NCBI RefSeq assembly: GCF_008369935.1
Contig: NZ_VTUZ01000010.1
Location: forward strand, 1 to 64,000
DNA from: Paraburkholderia panacisoli
GTDB taxonomy: Bacteria; Pseudomonadota; Gammaproteobacteria; Burkholderiales; Burkholderiaceae
Reading direction: 5' to 3'
Length of the DNA: 64,000 bases
This document shows, piece after piece, positions 18,385 through 26,738 of this stretch. The position numbers and the translations under genes were made by a program. The notes under the pieces were generated by a model, which saw only the letters and a list, made by a program, of their open reading frames with translations, was not told the DNA's origin and did not search any database. Within the stretch, counting starts at the first letter, position 1; each line of letters opens with the position of its first letter.

Positions 18385-18837
18385 TCAGCCTGCTGCAGCG
18401 TCTTTCAGCTTCTTCAGCGCACGTGCCTTGATGCGCACGCTAGCCGGCTTGGCCGGGAACCAACGCTCTTCGCCCGAGAACGGGTCTTTGCCGAAGCGCT
18501 TCTTCTTCGCCGGCACAGCTTGCACGACGATCTTCAGAAGACCCGACAGCGTGAATTCGCCAGCGCCCTTCTTGTGCACTGCGCCGAGGATCGTGTCTTC
18601 GAGCGCGGCCAGCACGGCCTTGGCGGTCTTCGGTTCAACAGCGGCGCGTTCAGCGACGTGAGCAGCCAACGAGGCCTTCGTGAAGGTGTCCTTGATCGGC
18701 GACGGTGCGCTGGACGCCTTCACGGCGACCTTCTTAGCTGCGACGGCTTTCTTCGCAGGAACTTTCTTTGCAGCAACCTTCTTGGTCGGTACCGGGGCAG
18801 CAGCCTTCTTGGCCACCTTTTTTGCGGAAGTCGGCAT
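18385..18837 (-). CDS. HU-family DNA-binding protein with Lys/Ala-rich N-terminal extension
   Basis: 150 residues from ATG 18837, which follows TAGGAG. The first 45 residues are a histone-H1-like tail built from KKVAAKK units. The rest is an HU fold: helices KASLAAHVAERAAVEPKTAKAVLAALEDTI, then GEFTLSGLLKIVVQAVPAKK and the DNA-arm region FGKDPFSGEERWFPAKPASVRIKARALKKLK. Tailed HU proteins are common in Burkholderiaceae and compact or bend DNA in the nucleoid. Monocistronic, with its own terminator. Confidence 0.92.
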   Translation of the reverse strand: MPTSAKKVAKKAAAPVPTKKVAAKKVPAKKAVAAKKVAVKASSAPSPIKDTFTKASLAAHVAERAAVEPKTAKAVLAALEDTILGAVHKKGAGEFTLSGLLKIVVQAVPAKKKRFGKDPFSGEERWFPAKPASVRIKARALKKLKDAAAG

Positions 18838-19258
18838 GTTTCTCCTACCTGTTGTGGTCAGTGAATAGCTCGAAGCGCACACGGCATGTGCACGCTTCAA
18901 CGCCGGATTCTACAAGCGCCAATGCGATTTGCGCGACTCTTTTATGTACCAGGGCGAAGGTTTGTTGCGCGGCGCAGACTCCGCAACACATTTTGATGCT
19001 TGTTTTAGCGGGTAAACCTGTGTGGACGAGGTCGGCAACACCAACACGTAACGCACGTTACAGTTCGTTTCGATGCATGAATACAGGCACTTTTCGTTGA
19101 TGGACGCGTTCTGGATGAGTCGAGTGAGAGTAGCGGCGACGGCTGCGGCGAGTGCCTCGCGCTCATCATGAGCGCGTTGGTCAACCCAGCGCCGCTCATG
19201 CTCACGCAGCGGAAAGACACGGCCGCCGTGCCCGATTCCGGCGAGTCGACGCCAGCCG
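18838..19258. other. Intergenic region, nothing recognised
   Basis: 421 bases upstream of the HU gene and downstream of the MocR regulator gene. It probably contains the HU promoter near its left end. No convincing gene or hairpin seen. Confidence 0.5.
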
Positions 19259-20734
19259 TTATCGCGCCACACGCGGCAGAATGCCCGCCAGCTTCGTGAG
19301 CGCCGCGTCGATGTGTTCGACCGCGATGCTGCCATAGCCGAACATCAGCCCGGGCTGCGGCTGCACACGCCGATGAAACGGCGCGAGTCCATACAGCCCG
19401 ATCGACGCTTCGCGCGCCGCGCTCACCACCGCCTGCTCGGTCAACGGCGCGCGCAAGCGCGCGGCCATATGGATGCCCGCGGTCGGCACGATCGGCTCGA
19501 ACCAGCGCCCGAGGTCGCCGCGCAGATGGTCGAGCAGCATCGCGCGACGCGCCGCGTAGATCTTATGCATGCGCCGCAGATGCTTGGCGAAATCGCCGTT
19601 TAGCATGAAGGACGCTAGCGCGGTTTGCGTGAGCGTGCAGCCATGCCAGTCGGCGATCTGGCGCGCCTTGAACAGCGGCCCGTAGAGCGACGCCGGCGGC
19701 ACCACGTAGCCGACCCGCAACTCCGGGAAGATCGTCTTCGAAAAGGTGCCCACGTAGGCGACGAGTCCCGCGCGATCGAGGCTCTTCAGCGGTTCCATCG
19801 GCCTGCCTTCGAAGCGGTACTCGCAGTCGTAGTCGTCCTCGATGATCACCGCGCCGCGCTTTTGCGCCCATTCCAGCAGTTCGACGCGGCGTTCGAGACT
19901 CATCGGCATGCCGAGCGGAAACTGATGCGACGGCGTCACGTACACGAGCCGCGCCTTATCCGGCAGTTTGCCGACAATCAGCCCCTCGCGATCCACCGGC
20001 ACCGGCACGACGCGCGCGCCGGTGGCCGTGAAGCATGCATGCGCGGGCGGATAGCCGGGGTCTTCGAGCGCGGCGATTTCGCCTGGCCGCAATGTGATGC
20101 GCGCCATCAGATCGAGCGCGTGCTGCGCGCCTTGCGTCACGATCACGTCTTCCCAATTGCTCGATACCGCCCGGTTGAACGCGAGGTAGCGCGAGATCGC
20201 GAGGCGCAGCTCCTGCTCGCCGGCCGCGTCGCGATACGTGCCCGGTCCGCGCGCCTGCGCGCGCAGCGCTTGATTCACGCAACGGCGCCAGACGTCGAAC
20301 GGGAACAGCGCCTTGTCGGTCGCGCCGCCGACGAAATCGTGCGGCGACGGCACCGAAGGGCGCGGCAGCGGCAAGCTCTCGGGCATCTGCTCCCACAGCG
20401 GCTGGGCGCGCGCGGCGGACGCTTTGGCCTTGGTCCGCTCGCGCGCCGACCCGGCGGCCCGGGCATGCGCGGAGCGTTCCACCGGCAGGCGTTCCAGACC
20501 ATCGGCGACGAAGGTCCCCGAACCGGCGCGCGCGCTCAGATAGCCCTCGGAGAGCAGGCGCTCGAAGACATCGAGTGTGGTCTTGCGCGACACACCCAGT
20601 TGCGTCGCGAGATCGCGCGTGGACGGCAAGCGCGTGCCGCCCGCGAGACGCCCTTCGAGAATGCCCGCGCGCAGTTGCCGATATATCTGCCCGGACAGAT
20701 CGTGATGCCCTTCGACCGCGATATGAATGTCCAT
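19259..20734 (-). CDS. MocR/PdxR-type GntR regulator with aminotransferase domain
   Basis: 491 residues from ATG 20734. The GntR winged helix occupies about 10-80 (QIYRQLRAGILEGRLAGGTRLPSTRDLATQLGVSRKTT). A linker leads to a fold-type-I aminotransferase domain (about 120-490) with EDPGYPPA, EDDYDCEYRF and YVGTFSKTIFPELRVGYV, where the Lys of SKTIFPELR should bind PLP. MocR regulators sense PLP or amino compounds; several control pyridoxal synthesis or GABA use. No target operon is obvious: upstream is a small membrane protein on the same strand, and 229 bp separate them. Confidence 0.9.
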   Translation of the reverse strand: MDIHIAVEGHHDLSGQIYRQLRAGILEGRLAGGTRLPSTRDLATQLGVSRKTTLDVFERLLSEGYLSARAGSGTFVADGLERLPVERSAHARAAGSARERTKAKASAARAQPLWEQMPESLPLPRPSVPSPHDFVGGATDKALFPFDVWRRCVNQALRAQARGPGTYRDAAGEQELRLAISRYLAFNRAVSSNWEDVIVTQGAQHALDLMARITLRPGEIAALEDPGYPPAHACFTATGARVVPVPVDREGLIVGKLPDKARLVYVTPSHQFPLGMPMSLERRVELLEWAQKRGAVIIEDDYDCEYRFEGRPMEPLKSLDRAGLVAYVGTFSKTIFPELRVGYVVPPASLYGPLFKARQIADWHGCTLTQTALASFMLNGDFAKHLRRMHKIYAARRAMLLDHLRGDLGRWFEPIVPTAGIHMAARLRAPLTEQAVVSAAREASIGLYGLAPFHRRVQPQPGLMFGYGSIAVEHIDAALTKLAGILPRVAR

Positions 20735-20963
20735 TCGGGTGGCTACTTCGGATATCCGGGAAAATGGTTTTCGGAAACACCAGTGTGTGGACGTAAGCTT
20801 ACCGTTGTCCGCCGCGCGCGGAGCGGATATCGAAGATAAGGAGCGTCTCGTGACAGACGCGCGCAAGGATGGCGAAAGCGAGCGGCGTCTGGATTGCGCT
20901 ACGTCAGGAATCCTGCACGTCGGCTCGCGAGCCGCGGGGGTCGCGGCAAGCGCAAACATCAGC

Positions 20964-21263
20964 CTAGAAAATTACTGAAGTCGCCACCGCGAACCAGATC
21001 GCGATCACGCCTGTGAGAAACAGATGCCGCGCGATACGAATCCGGGCATCGCTGTTTTCCGGCTCGACGGGGCTCGTCGCCATCCACGGCACGAGCCCGA
21101 GGCAGGCAAAGCCGGTCAGCGCGGCCACGAATACGACGATGTCGGCGACGCGCCACTTTGTCGGCTCATACAGGCCCCAGTAGCCGAGAAAGACGATGCC
21201 GATCGAGAAGATCGTCGCCGAAGCGGCGCTGAGCGCGGGTACCGAGCCGGTTGGAGCGGGCAT
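20964..21263 (-). CDS. Small membrane protein, three predicted helices
   Basis: 99 residues from ATG 21263, which follows CGGAGG. Hydrophobic segments lie near 15-35 (IFSIGIVFLGYWGL), 42-62 (DIVVFVAALTGFACLGLVPW) and 80-98 (HLFLTGVIAIWFAVATSVIF). No family recognised. It follows the ketopantoate-reductase gene on the same strand after 81 nt. Confidence 0.6.
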   Translation of the reverse strand: MPAPTGSVPALSAASATIFSIGIVFLGYWGLYEPTKWRVADIVVFVAALTGFACLGLVPWMATSPVEPENSDARIRIARHLFLTGVIAIWFAVATSVIF

Positions 21264-21344
21264 GCTTAACCTCCGATCGTTAGACTGCGATGGCGGCCCT
21301 TCTCCATCCCCTCCGTTCCCGCGCCGGCTCAGGCAATCGCTCAC

Positions 21345-22280
21345 TCAGGACGTGCGGGTCTGCCGTGCTTCATAAGTCTTCAGATGACTATGGGCGATGC
21401 GCAGCAGCGACAGACCGTGCTCGCCCTTTTGCGCGTCGCCGCCGCGCGAGATCAGATCGCCAAGAATGTGATCCGCCTCGGTATGCGCGTGGTTTTCCAC
21501 GTCGCGCAGCATCGACGCGGTGAGCGGCGTAGGCGTAAACAGCGTCTGGGTAGCACGCGCGTCGAAGTCCGAGCCCATCGTGAAGCCGTTGTGCTCGGCC
21601 ACCGCGCGGCACTCGCCCAGCAGATTCTCGATCACGCGTTTGCCGTCGGGCGCAGCCAGAATATCGCCGACCGAACCGCGCATCAAGCACGTGCTCGCTG
21701 CCAGCGTGGCCAGGAAGACCCATTTTTCCCACATGCGCAGCAGAATGTTGTCGCTGACCGACACGTCGAAACTCGCGCCGGCCATCGCGTCCGCAATGGC
21801 CTGGACACGCTCCGACGTGCCGCCCGCCAGTTCGCCGAAGGTGATCGCATGCATATCGTTCAGATGCACGACGTGCTGTTGGGCGTTGAGCGTCGCGGCG
21901 ATCACGCATTGGCCGCCCAGCACGCGCGACGCCCCGAACTTCGCGGTGAGCACGTCGATGTGGCGCATGCCGTTGAGCATCGGCAGGATCAGCGTCGATT
22001 CGCCGACCAGCGGTGCAAAGGAGTCGATTGCGTCGTCGAGACTGTAGGCTTTGCAGCTGAGCAGCACCAGATCGAACGGTTCGGCGTTCACGCCCGCGAG
22101 AATCGTCTTGACCTCGTGCAGCGTGAGGTCGCCGCGCGGGCTGCTGATGACGAGCCCCTCGCGCTCGAGCTTTTCGGCCCGGCCCGCGCGCACGAGGAAG
22201 GTCACGTCCTGACCCGCCGCCGCAAGACGCCCGCCGAAGTAACCACCGACCGCACCCGCCCCTACTACCAGAATTCGCAT
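21345..22280 (-). CDS. Ketopantoate reductase (PanE/ApbA) family protein
   Basis: 311 residues. The N-terminus MRILVVGAGAVGGYFGGRLA is the NADPH-binding loop. LLSCKAYSLDDAI supplies the catalytic Lys and PMLNGMRHID the substrate-side Asn. The C-terminal helical domain has GSDFDARATQTLFTPTPLTASMLRDVENH with ENHAHTEADHILGDL, corresponding to the family's conserved Glu region. It reduces 2-dehydropantoate to pantoate in CoA synthesis, or a related 2-oxo acid; bacteria often carry several paralogues, so the true substrate is uncertain. GAGG ribosome binding site. Confidence 0.85.
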   Translation of the reverse strand: MRILVVGAGAVGGYFGGRLAAAGQDVTFLVRAGRAEKLEREGLVISSPRGDLTLHEVKTILAGVNAEPFDLVLLSCKAYSLDDAIDSFAPLVGESTLILPMLNGMRHIDVLTAKFGASRVLGGQCVIAATLNAQQHVVHLNDMHAITFGELAGGTSERVQAIADAMAGASFDVSVSDNILLRMWEKWVFLATLAASTCLMRGSVGDILAAPDGKRVIENLLGECRAVAEHNGFTMGSDFDARATQTLFTPTPLTASMLRDVENHAHTEADHILGDLISRGGDAQKGEHGLSLLRIAHSHLKTYEARQTRTS

Positions 22281-22573
22281 CTTTGGCCTCTTGAGGAATT
22301 TCAGTCACGCGCGCCGCGCAGCAGCGAAGAGTTGCGGGGCCGCGTACGCAGTGCGTGTGCAGAAATGTAGCAAAGAATCACGATCGGCATGAGACGCGTG
22401 CGCCGGGACGGGGTGTGCTGCGATGCAGCGTCGCGGCTTGGGGCGCGGCTTGAACGCCGCTTGAGTTGGAGCGAGCGAGGCGGCCGGTGCAAGCGTGTCA
22501 GGCTGCAATACTTCGCACCCTCTGTGCGCCTCTCATGTCCGCGCCCCGGCTCCAGCCTTTCAAAACCCGCTCG

Positions 22574-23566
22574 TCAACTAGAGCCGAGCGTGCCGCAGAG
22601 GGTGCGTTCATAGAGCGCCAGCATGCCTGCCACATCCACGCCGACACACACCTTGCAGTCGGGGCGATGATCCCAATCCGGCGCGGGCACGGGCAGCGTC
22701 GAAGGCTTCTGGATGGTCTGGCCCACCGCGATGCCTTCCGTCAACACACGCACGGGACCGCTGCGCGTCGTATAAAGATGCGGCGCCAGCAGGTACGCGA
22801 CCGCCGACGAATCGTGCGTATAGATGCCCTGCAATTGCGCGCTTTCCTGATGAAAAGCCTCGTAATGCCGCGACACGTCCCACACGAACCGGCCCGCCGC
22901 GCCGCCGCGATCGCGCAGCGACGCGAGGTAGTCGCGGCTCATGATGGTGGGCTCCGTGACGTCGAGACCGACGATCGCCACCGGCCACGCCGCGCCGAGC
23001 ACGCGGTCAGCCGCGTCGGGGTCGCCCAGCATGTTGGCTTCCGCCGCGGGCGTCACGTTGCCGAGCACGCCGCCCGTGCCGAACGCGCCACCCATGAGCA
23101 CCACCTGTTTGACGAGCGACGCGATCTGAGGATCGTCGGCGAGCGCCAACGCGAGGTTGGTGAGCGGACCGACGGCCAGCAGCGTGACTTCGCCGGGGTG
23201 CGCGCGCACCGTGTCGACGATGAACCGGTGGGCGGGGCGCGCGTCGAGCGGCGCTTCGTCGACCGCTTCTTCCATGTCAGCGAGCGCCATGTTGCCGAGG
23301 CCATCGTCGCCATGAATCTGCGCGAGCGGTTCGGGCGCGGCGCGTTTGAGCGGCGCCGCCGCGCCCCGCGCGACCGGCACGCCAGGCGCGAAACGCCCGG
23401 CCAGATAGCGCGCGTTGCGGGTCGTGGTTTCGATCGTCGCGTTGCCGAACACGCTCGTCAGACCGAGCAGCTCGATGTCCGGATGCAGCGCCTGAAAGAC
23501 CAGCGCCATCGCGTCGTCGACGCCGGGGTCGGTATCGTAGATGACCTTGTGCTTGCTCGTAGTCAT
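22574..23566 (-). CDS. Inosine/uridine-preferring nucleoside hydrolase
   Basis: 330 residues beginning with the calcium-binding signature YDTDPGVDDAMAL. LLAVGPLTNLALAL, VLMGGAF and the later THDSSAVAYL complete the family pattern. It cleaves the N-glycosidic bond of ribonucleosides to base and ribose. Its ATG overlaps the cytidine deaminase stop by 4 nt (ATGA), so the two are translated together: deamination of cytidine, then hydrolysis of uridine. Confidence 0.9.
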   Translation of the reverse strand: MTTSKHKVIYDTDPGVDDAMALVFQALHPDIELLGLTSVFGNATIETTTRNARYLAGRFAPGVPVARGAAAPLKRAAPEPLAQIHGDDGLGNMALADMEEAVDEAPLDARPAHRFIVDTVRAHPGEVTLLAVGPLTNLALALADDPQIASLVKQVVLMGGAFGTGGVLGNVTPAAEANMLGDPDAADRVLGAAWPVAIVGLDVTEPTIMSRDYLASLRDRGGAAGRFVWDVSRHYEAFHQESAQLQGIYTHDSSAVAYLLAPHLYTTRSGPVRVLTEGIAVGQTIQKPSTLPVPAPDWDHRPDCKVCVGVDVAGMLALYERTLCGTLGSS

Positions 23567-23952
23567 AGGTAGAACGCGTCCGGCAGTTGTTCACGCGCGG
23601 TGGTGTCGCGCGTCGCGCCGCGCAGATTGCCGAGGCGGATCGGCAAGCCGGGGCCGCCGAGTTCGAGGATCACCTGGCGGCACGCGCCGCACGGTGCTAT
23701 CGGGCCGTCCGTATCGCCGATCACGGCGAGCGCCGCGAACTGGTCGCGCCGGTACCCCGCCGCAATCGCGCTGAAAAATGCGGTGCGTTCCGCGCAATTG
23801 CACAGGCCATACGCCGCATTTTCTACGTTGCAGCCGTCGAATACGTGGCCGTCGCGCGTCAGCAGCGCGGCGCCGACCTTGAAGTTCGAATACGGCGCAT
23901 AGGCCCTTTCTCGCGCGACGCCCGCGCGCTCCAGCAGTTGTTCCATGTTCAT
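23563..23952 (-). CDS. cdd: Cytidine deaminase
   Basis: 129 residues, the size of the small tetrameric form. Zinc ligands Cys53, Cys88 and Cys91 and the proton-shuttling Glu55 are in NCAERTAFF and PCGACRQ. PYSNFKVGAALL and GCNVENAAYG bind the nucleoside. It converts cytidine and deoxycytidine to uridine and deoxyuridine. ATG 23952 has GAGG 8 nt upstream; a second ATG two codons later is possible. First gene of the salvage pair with the nucleoside hydrolase. Confidence 0.93.
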   Translation of the reverse strand: MNMEQLLERAGVARERAYAPYSNFKVGAALLTRDGHVFDGCNVENAAYGLCNCAERTAFFSAIAAGYRRDQFAALAVIGDTDGPIAPCGACRQVILELGGPGLPIRLGNLRGATRDTTAREQLPDAFYL

Positions 23953-24101
23953 GCGGCGATCCTCGATTCGATCCGGCTTGATGAGCGGGTCTTCAGCAGC
24001 ATGCCGCTTCGGCGAAAAGCCGCATAGTGCGAACGACAGCATAGCAAGCCCGCATGGATCGAGCACCGGCAATTGCGACGACTCGCCGGTGCGCCGGATG
24101 C

Positions 24102-24434
24102 TTACCGCACGAGGACAACCCAGGCATTCGCATCGACCTCGACCTTCATCGCATCCAGATTCGCGCCCGCGCACGGGCCCTCGATGCAATGTCCGTCCTC
24201 GAAGCGAAACAGCGCGCTGTGATGCGCGCACATCAGCACCTGCGCCCGGTAGCAGGAGACCTCGCCGGGCTCGAAGTCGAGCGGCACCGAAAAATGCGGA
24301 CAGCGGTTCGCGTAAGCCCACACCCGTGCGCCCCGCCGCACGACGATCACCGGCGCGTCAGCGTGCGCTACGTCGACGACCCGCGCGCCGCCGTCCGGAA
24401 CATCGGCAAGACGACACAGCTGCATCCCGCTCAT
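24102..24434 (-). CDS. Rieske [2Fe-2S] ferredoxin-like protein
   Basis: 110 residues with the two Rieske boxes C-P-H (NRCPHFS) and C-x2-H (LMCAHHSAL) about 20 residues apart. There is no membrane helix, so it is a soluble electron carrier of the type serving ring-hydroxylating oxygenases. It is the last gene of the hydroquinone operon, 3 nt after the YciI-like gene. No oxygenase or reductase partner is encoded here. It could feed electrons to an upper-pathway enzyme encoded elsewhere or protect the dioxygenase iron; both are inference. Confidence 0.85.
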   Translation of the reverse strand: MSGMQLCRLADVPDGGARVVDVAHADAPVIVVRRGARVWAYANRCPHFSVPLDFEPGEVSCYRAQVLMCAHHSALFRFEDGHCIEGPCAGANLDAMKVEVDANAWVVLVR

Positions 24435-24437
24435 CGC

Positions 24438-24749
24438 TCAGACTCTCCGCTCGGGATTACCCAGGCTCCAGTCCCACGGGCGAATCTCGACCCGGTCGAA
24501 CAAACCCGCCTGCATGTACGGATCGCGACTCACGAAGTCCATGACGTCGTCGATCCCCTCCGCCTCGACGACCAGCAAGGTCCCGTTCATCGCATCGCAT
24601 TGCGGCGCGAGCGTCGGACCGCCGAGCCGCACGAGCACGCCGCGATGCGCGGCGCTGCGCAGCCAGCTCCGATGAACCGGGCGGACCCGTTCGCGCACGT
24701 CGCGCATACCGGGTTTGTCGGTGGCGAAAACCGCGAAGTAACGTCCCAT
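24438..24749 (-). CDS. YciI-like protein in the hydroquinone operon
   Basis: 103 residues with the YciI ferredoxin-like fold pattern: MGRYFAVFATDKPGM, then VRPVHRSWL containing the conserved His, GGPTLAPQCDAMNGTLLVVEAEGIDDVMDFVSRDPY and the terminal EIRPWDW. The family includes TftG, the dehydrochlorinase that acts on chlorinated hydroxyquinol beside a hydroxyquinol dioxygenase, and is related to muconolactone isomerases. Here it sits 5 nt after such a dioxygenase gene, which suggests a role on a ring or lactone intermediate. I could not locate with certainty the Asp that pairs with His in YciI, so the activity is open. Confidence 0.8.
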   Translation of the reverse strand: MGRYFAVFATDKPGMRDVRERVRPVHRSWLRSAAHRGVLVRLGGPTLAPQCDAMNGTLLVVEAEGIDDVMDFVSRDPYMQAGLFDRVEIRPWDWSLGNPERRV

Positions 24750-24754
24750 CGTCT

Positions 24755-25633
24755 TCAGCTCCGGTCGAGGTCGAGTACGAAGTCATAGCGCGCCTCGCGA
24801 AACGGCCCGTCAAAGCCGAATCTGCGCGCCAGCTCATGGTCCGCCGCGCGTTCGCGATAGGCGACCATCAGCGAGGGTTTGACGCCGAACACCGCGTCCG
24901 ACTTCAGATACGGATCGGCCTCGTCGAACAGATGCGTGACGAGCTTGCGGTGCTGCGGCGCGTCGATCATGAAGTGCAGATGCGCGGGCCGCCACGGATG
25001 CCGCCCCGTCGCGTCGAGCATCCGGCCGACCGGGCCGTCGGTCGGAATCGGATAGCTCACCGGGACGATCGTGGAGATCGCGTAGCGGCCTTCGGCGTCG
25101 CTACGGAAACGCCCGCGCAGGTTGCCGTGCGGCTGCGCGGTGTCCTGTCCGGAATACATGCCGTTTTCGGCGGTCTGCCATACGTCGAGCACCGCGCCTT
25201 CGATCGGCGTGCCGTCCGTCGACAGCACGCGGCCATGCACGAGCGCCGGCGTGCCGGGGCTGAACGCCATGTTTTCGCCATACGCCCGCTCGGGCATCCC
25301 GCGAATGTAGAACGGCCCGAACACGGTGGTGTCAGTCGCGCCCGTCGCGTAACGGTGATTGATCGCGTCGACGAGCATCGAGACGCCGAGCGTGTCCGAC
25401 AGCAGGATGAACTCCTGGCGCACGAGGTCGTCGCACATCTTGCCGGTGTCGGTCAGGAAGCGGATCGCCGCCATCCATTCCGCCTCGGTCGGCTCGACTT
25501 CGCTTACGAACGCGTGCAGGTGCCGCACGAGGCTTTGCATCAGCGTGCGCAGCCGTGCGTCGGGCGTGGCGGCGAAGCTCGCCACCACCTGCTCCGTCAG
25601 CCCCTGCCCGGCGTCTTTGTCGTTGGTCGACAT
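24755..25633 (-). CDS. Hydroxyquinol 1,2-dioxygenase (intradiol)
   Basis: 292 residues, typical for hydroxyquinol dioxygenases. An N-terminal helical dimer domain is followed by the intradiol core. Non-haem Fe(III) ligands are Tyr160 (NGMYSGQD), Tyr194 (SYPIPTDGP), His218 and His220 (RPAHLHF). It cleaves benzene-1,2,4-triol to maleylacetate. Assignment as hydroxyquinol rather than catechol dioxygenase rests on sequence flavour (GPFYIRGMPERAYGENMA) and on the neighbouring maleylacetate reductase. Corresponds to PnpG/HapG of 4-nitrophenol and 4-hydroxyacetophenone clusters. Confidence 0.9.
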   Translation of the reverse strand: MSTNDKDAGQGLTEQVVASFAATPDARLRTLMQSLVRHLHAFVSEVEPTEAEWMAAIRFLTDTGKMCDDLVRQEFILLSDTLGVSMLVDAINHRYATGATDTTVFGPFYIRGMPERAYGENMAFSPGTPALVHGRVLSTDGTPIEGAVLDVWQTAENGMYSGQDTAQPHGNLRGRFRSDAEGRYAISTIVPVSYPIPTDGPVGRMLDATGRHPWRPAHLHFMIDAPQHRKLVTHLFDEADPYLKSDAVFGVKPSLMVAYRERAADHELARRFGFDGPFREARYDFVLDLDRS

Positions 25634-25663
25634 GTCTTCCTCCAGTCTTATTCGCGACGGCGC

Positions 25664-26731
25664 TCAGGCCGGCGCCGCCCCTTGCCACGCGCGCTGCAGC
25701 AACGCGCGGATCGCGTCGCGCTCGACGGCACGCGGATTCGCATACGGATTCTGGCACGCGAGGTCCGCCGCTTCGTCGAGTCCTTGTTCCGGCATGCCGA
25801 GCTGCGAGAGCGCCGCCGGAATGCCGAGAGCGCGGTTCAATTCGAACAGCAGCGACCCGGCGTCGGCCGCGTCCTTGCCGCCGAGCGCACGCGCCACGCG
25901 CGCGAGCGCGTCGGGCGCGGCGGCATGGTTGTAGTGCGCGGTATGCGGCAGCATCGCGGCGTGTGTTTGTGCATGCGGCAGATTGAACGTGCCGCCCAGC
26001 GTATGACAAAGCTTATGGTGCAGCGCCATGCCCACCGCACCAAGACAGGTGCCGGCGAGCCACGCGCCGTACAGCGCGCGGCTGCGCATCGCCGCGTCGT
26101 CGGGTGTGCGCACGATGACCGGCAGCGCTTCGCCCAACGCGCGGATCGATTCCTCGGCCATCAGACTGATGACGGGGTTGGCGTCCTCGGCATACAGCGC
26201 TTCCACCGCATGCGCCATCGCGTTCACGCCCGACGCCGCCGAAACGGCCGCCGGCAGCGAAAGCGTCAGCGACGGATCGTAGATCACCGTGCGCGGCAAG
26301 ACGCGCGAATCGCGGCCGGTGCGCTTCAGACGGCCTTCGGTCAAGCCGTAGATCGGCGTCATCTCGGAGCCCGCGTAGGTCGTGGGCACGGCGATGATCG
26401 GCAGCGACGATTCGAGCGCGATCGCCTTGCCGAGACCCACGGTCGAGCCGCCGCCCACGGCCACGCAGCAGTCGGCGTCGAGCGCCAACGCCGCGTCGCG
26501 CGCAGCGCGCGCCACTTCCACGGGCACGTGCATCACGGCCTGCGCATGCACGCCCGCCGCGCGCGCGCCGAGCACGCGCATCACCTCGTCGGCCAATGGT
26601 CGCTGCTCGGGCGTCGTGAGAATCAGCGCGCGCCGGGCTCCGAGGCGCTCGACTTCCGCCGGCAGCGTCGCCAGCGCGCCCCACGCGAACACCACCCGCG
26701 ACGGCGTCCCCTGAAAAACGAAGCGCTCCAT
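25664..26731 (-). CDS. Maleylacetate reductase
   Basis: 355 residues, an iron-alcohol-dehydrogenase fold lacking several of the His ligands of true Fe-ADHs. MERFVFQGTPSRVVFAWGAL, CCVAVGGGSTVGLGKAIAL (nucleotide loop), AVPTTYAGSEMTPIYGLT and the LHHKLCHTLGGTFNLPHAQTHA block match maleylacetate reductases (PnpF/HapF/TcpD). It reduces maleylacetate to 3-oxoadipate with NADH, joining the hydroquinone and hydroxyquinol branches. ATG 26731 lies 7 nt after the aldehyde dehydrogenase stop. Confidence 0.92.
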   Translation of the reverse strand: MERFVFQGTPSRVVFAWGALATLPAEVERLGARRALILTTPEQRPLADEVMRVLGARAAGVHAQAVMHVPVEVARAARDAALALDADCCVAVGGGSTVGLGKAIALESSLPIIAVPTTYAGSEMTPIYGLTEGRLKRTGRDSRVLPRTVIYDPSLTLSLPAAVSAASGVNAMAHAVEALYAEDANPVISLMAEESIRALGEALPVIVRTPDDAAMRSRALYGAWLAGTCLGAVGMALHHKLCHTLGGTFNLPHAQTHAAMLPHTAHYNHAAAPDALARVARALGGKDAADAGSLLFELNRALGIPAALSQLGMPEQGLDEAADLACQNPYANPRAVERDAIRALLQRAWQGAAPA

Positions 26732-26738
26732 GTGGACC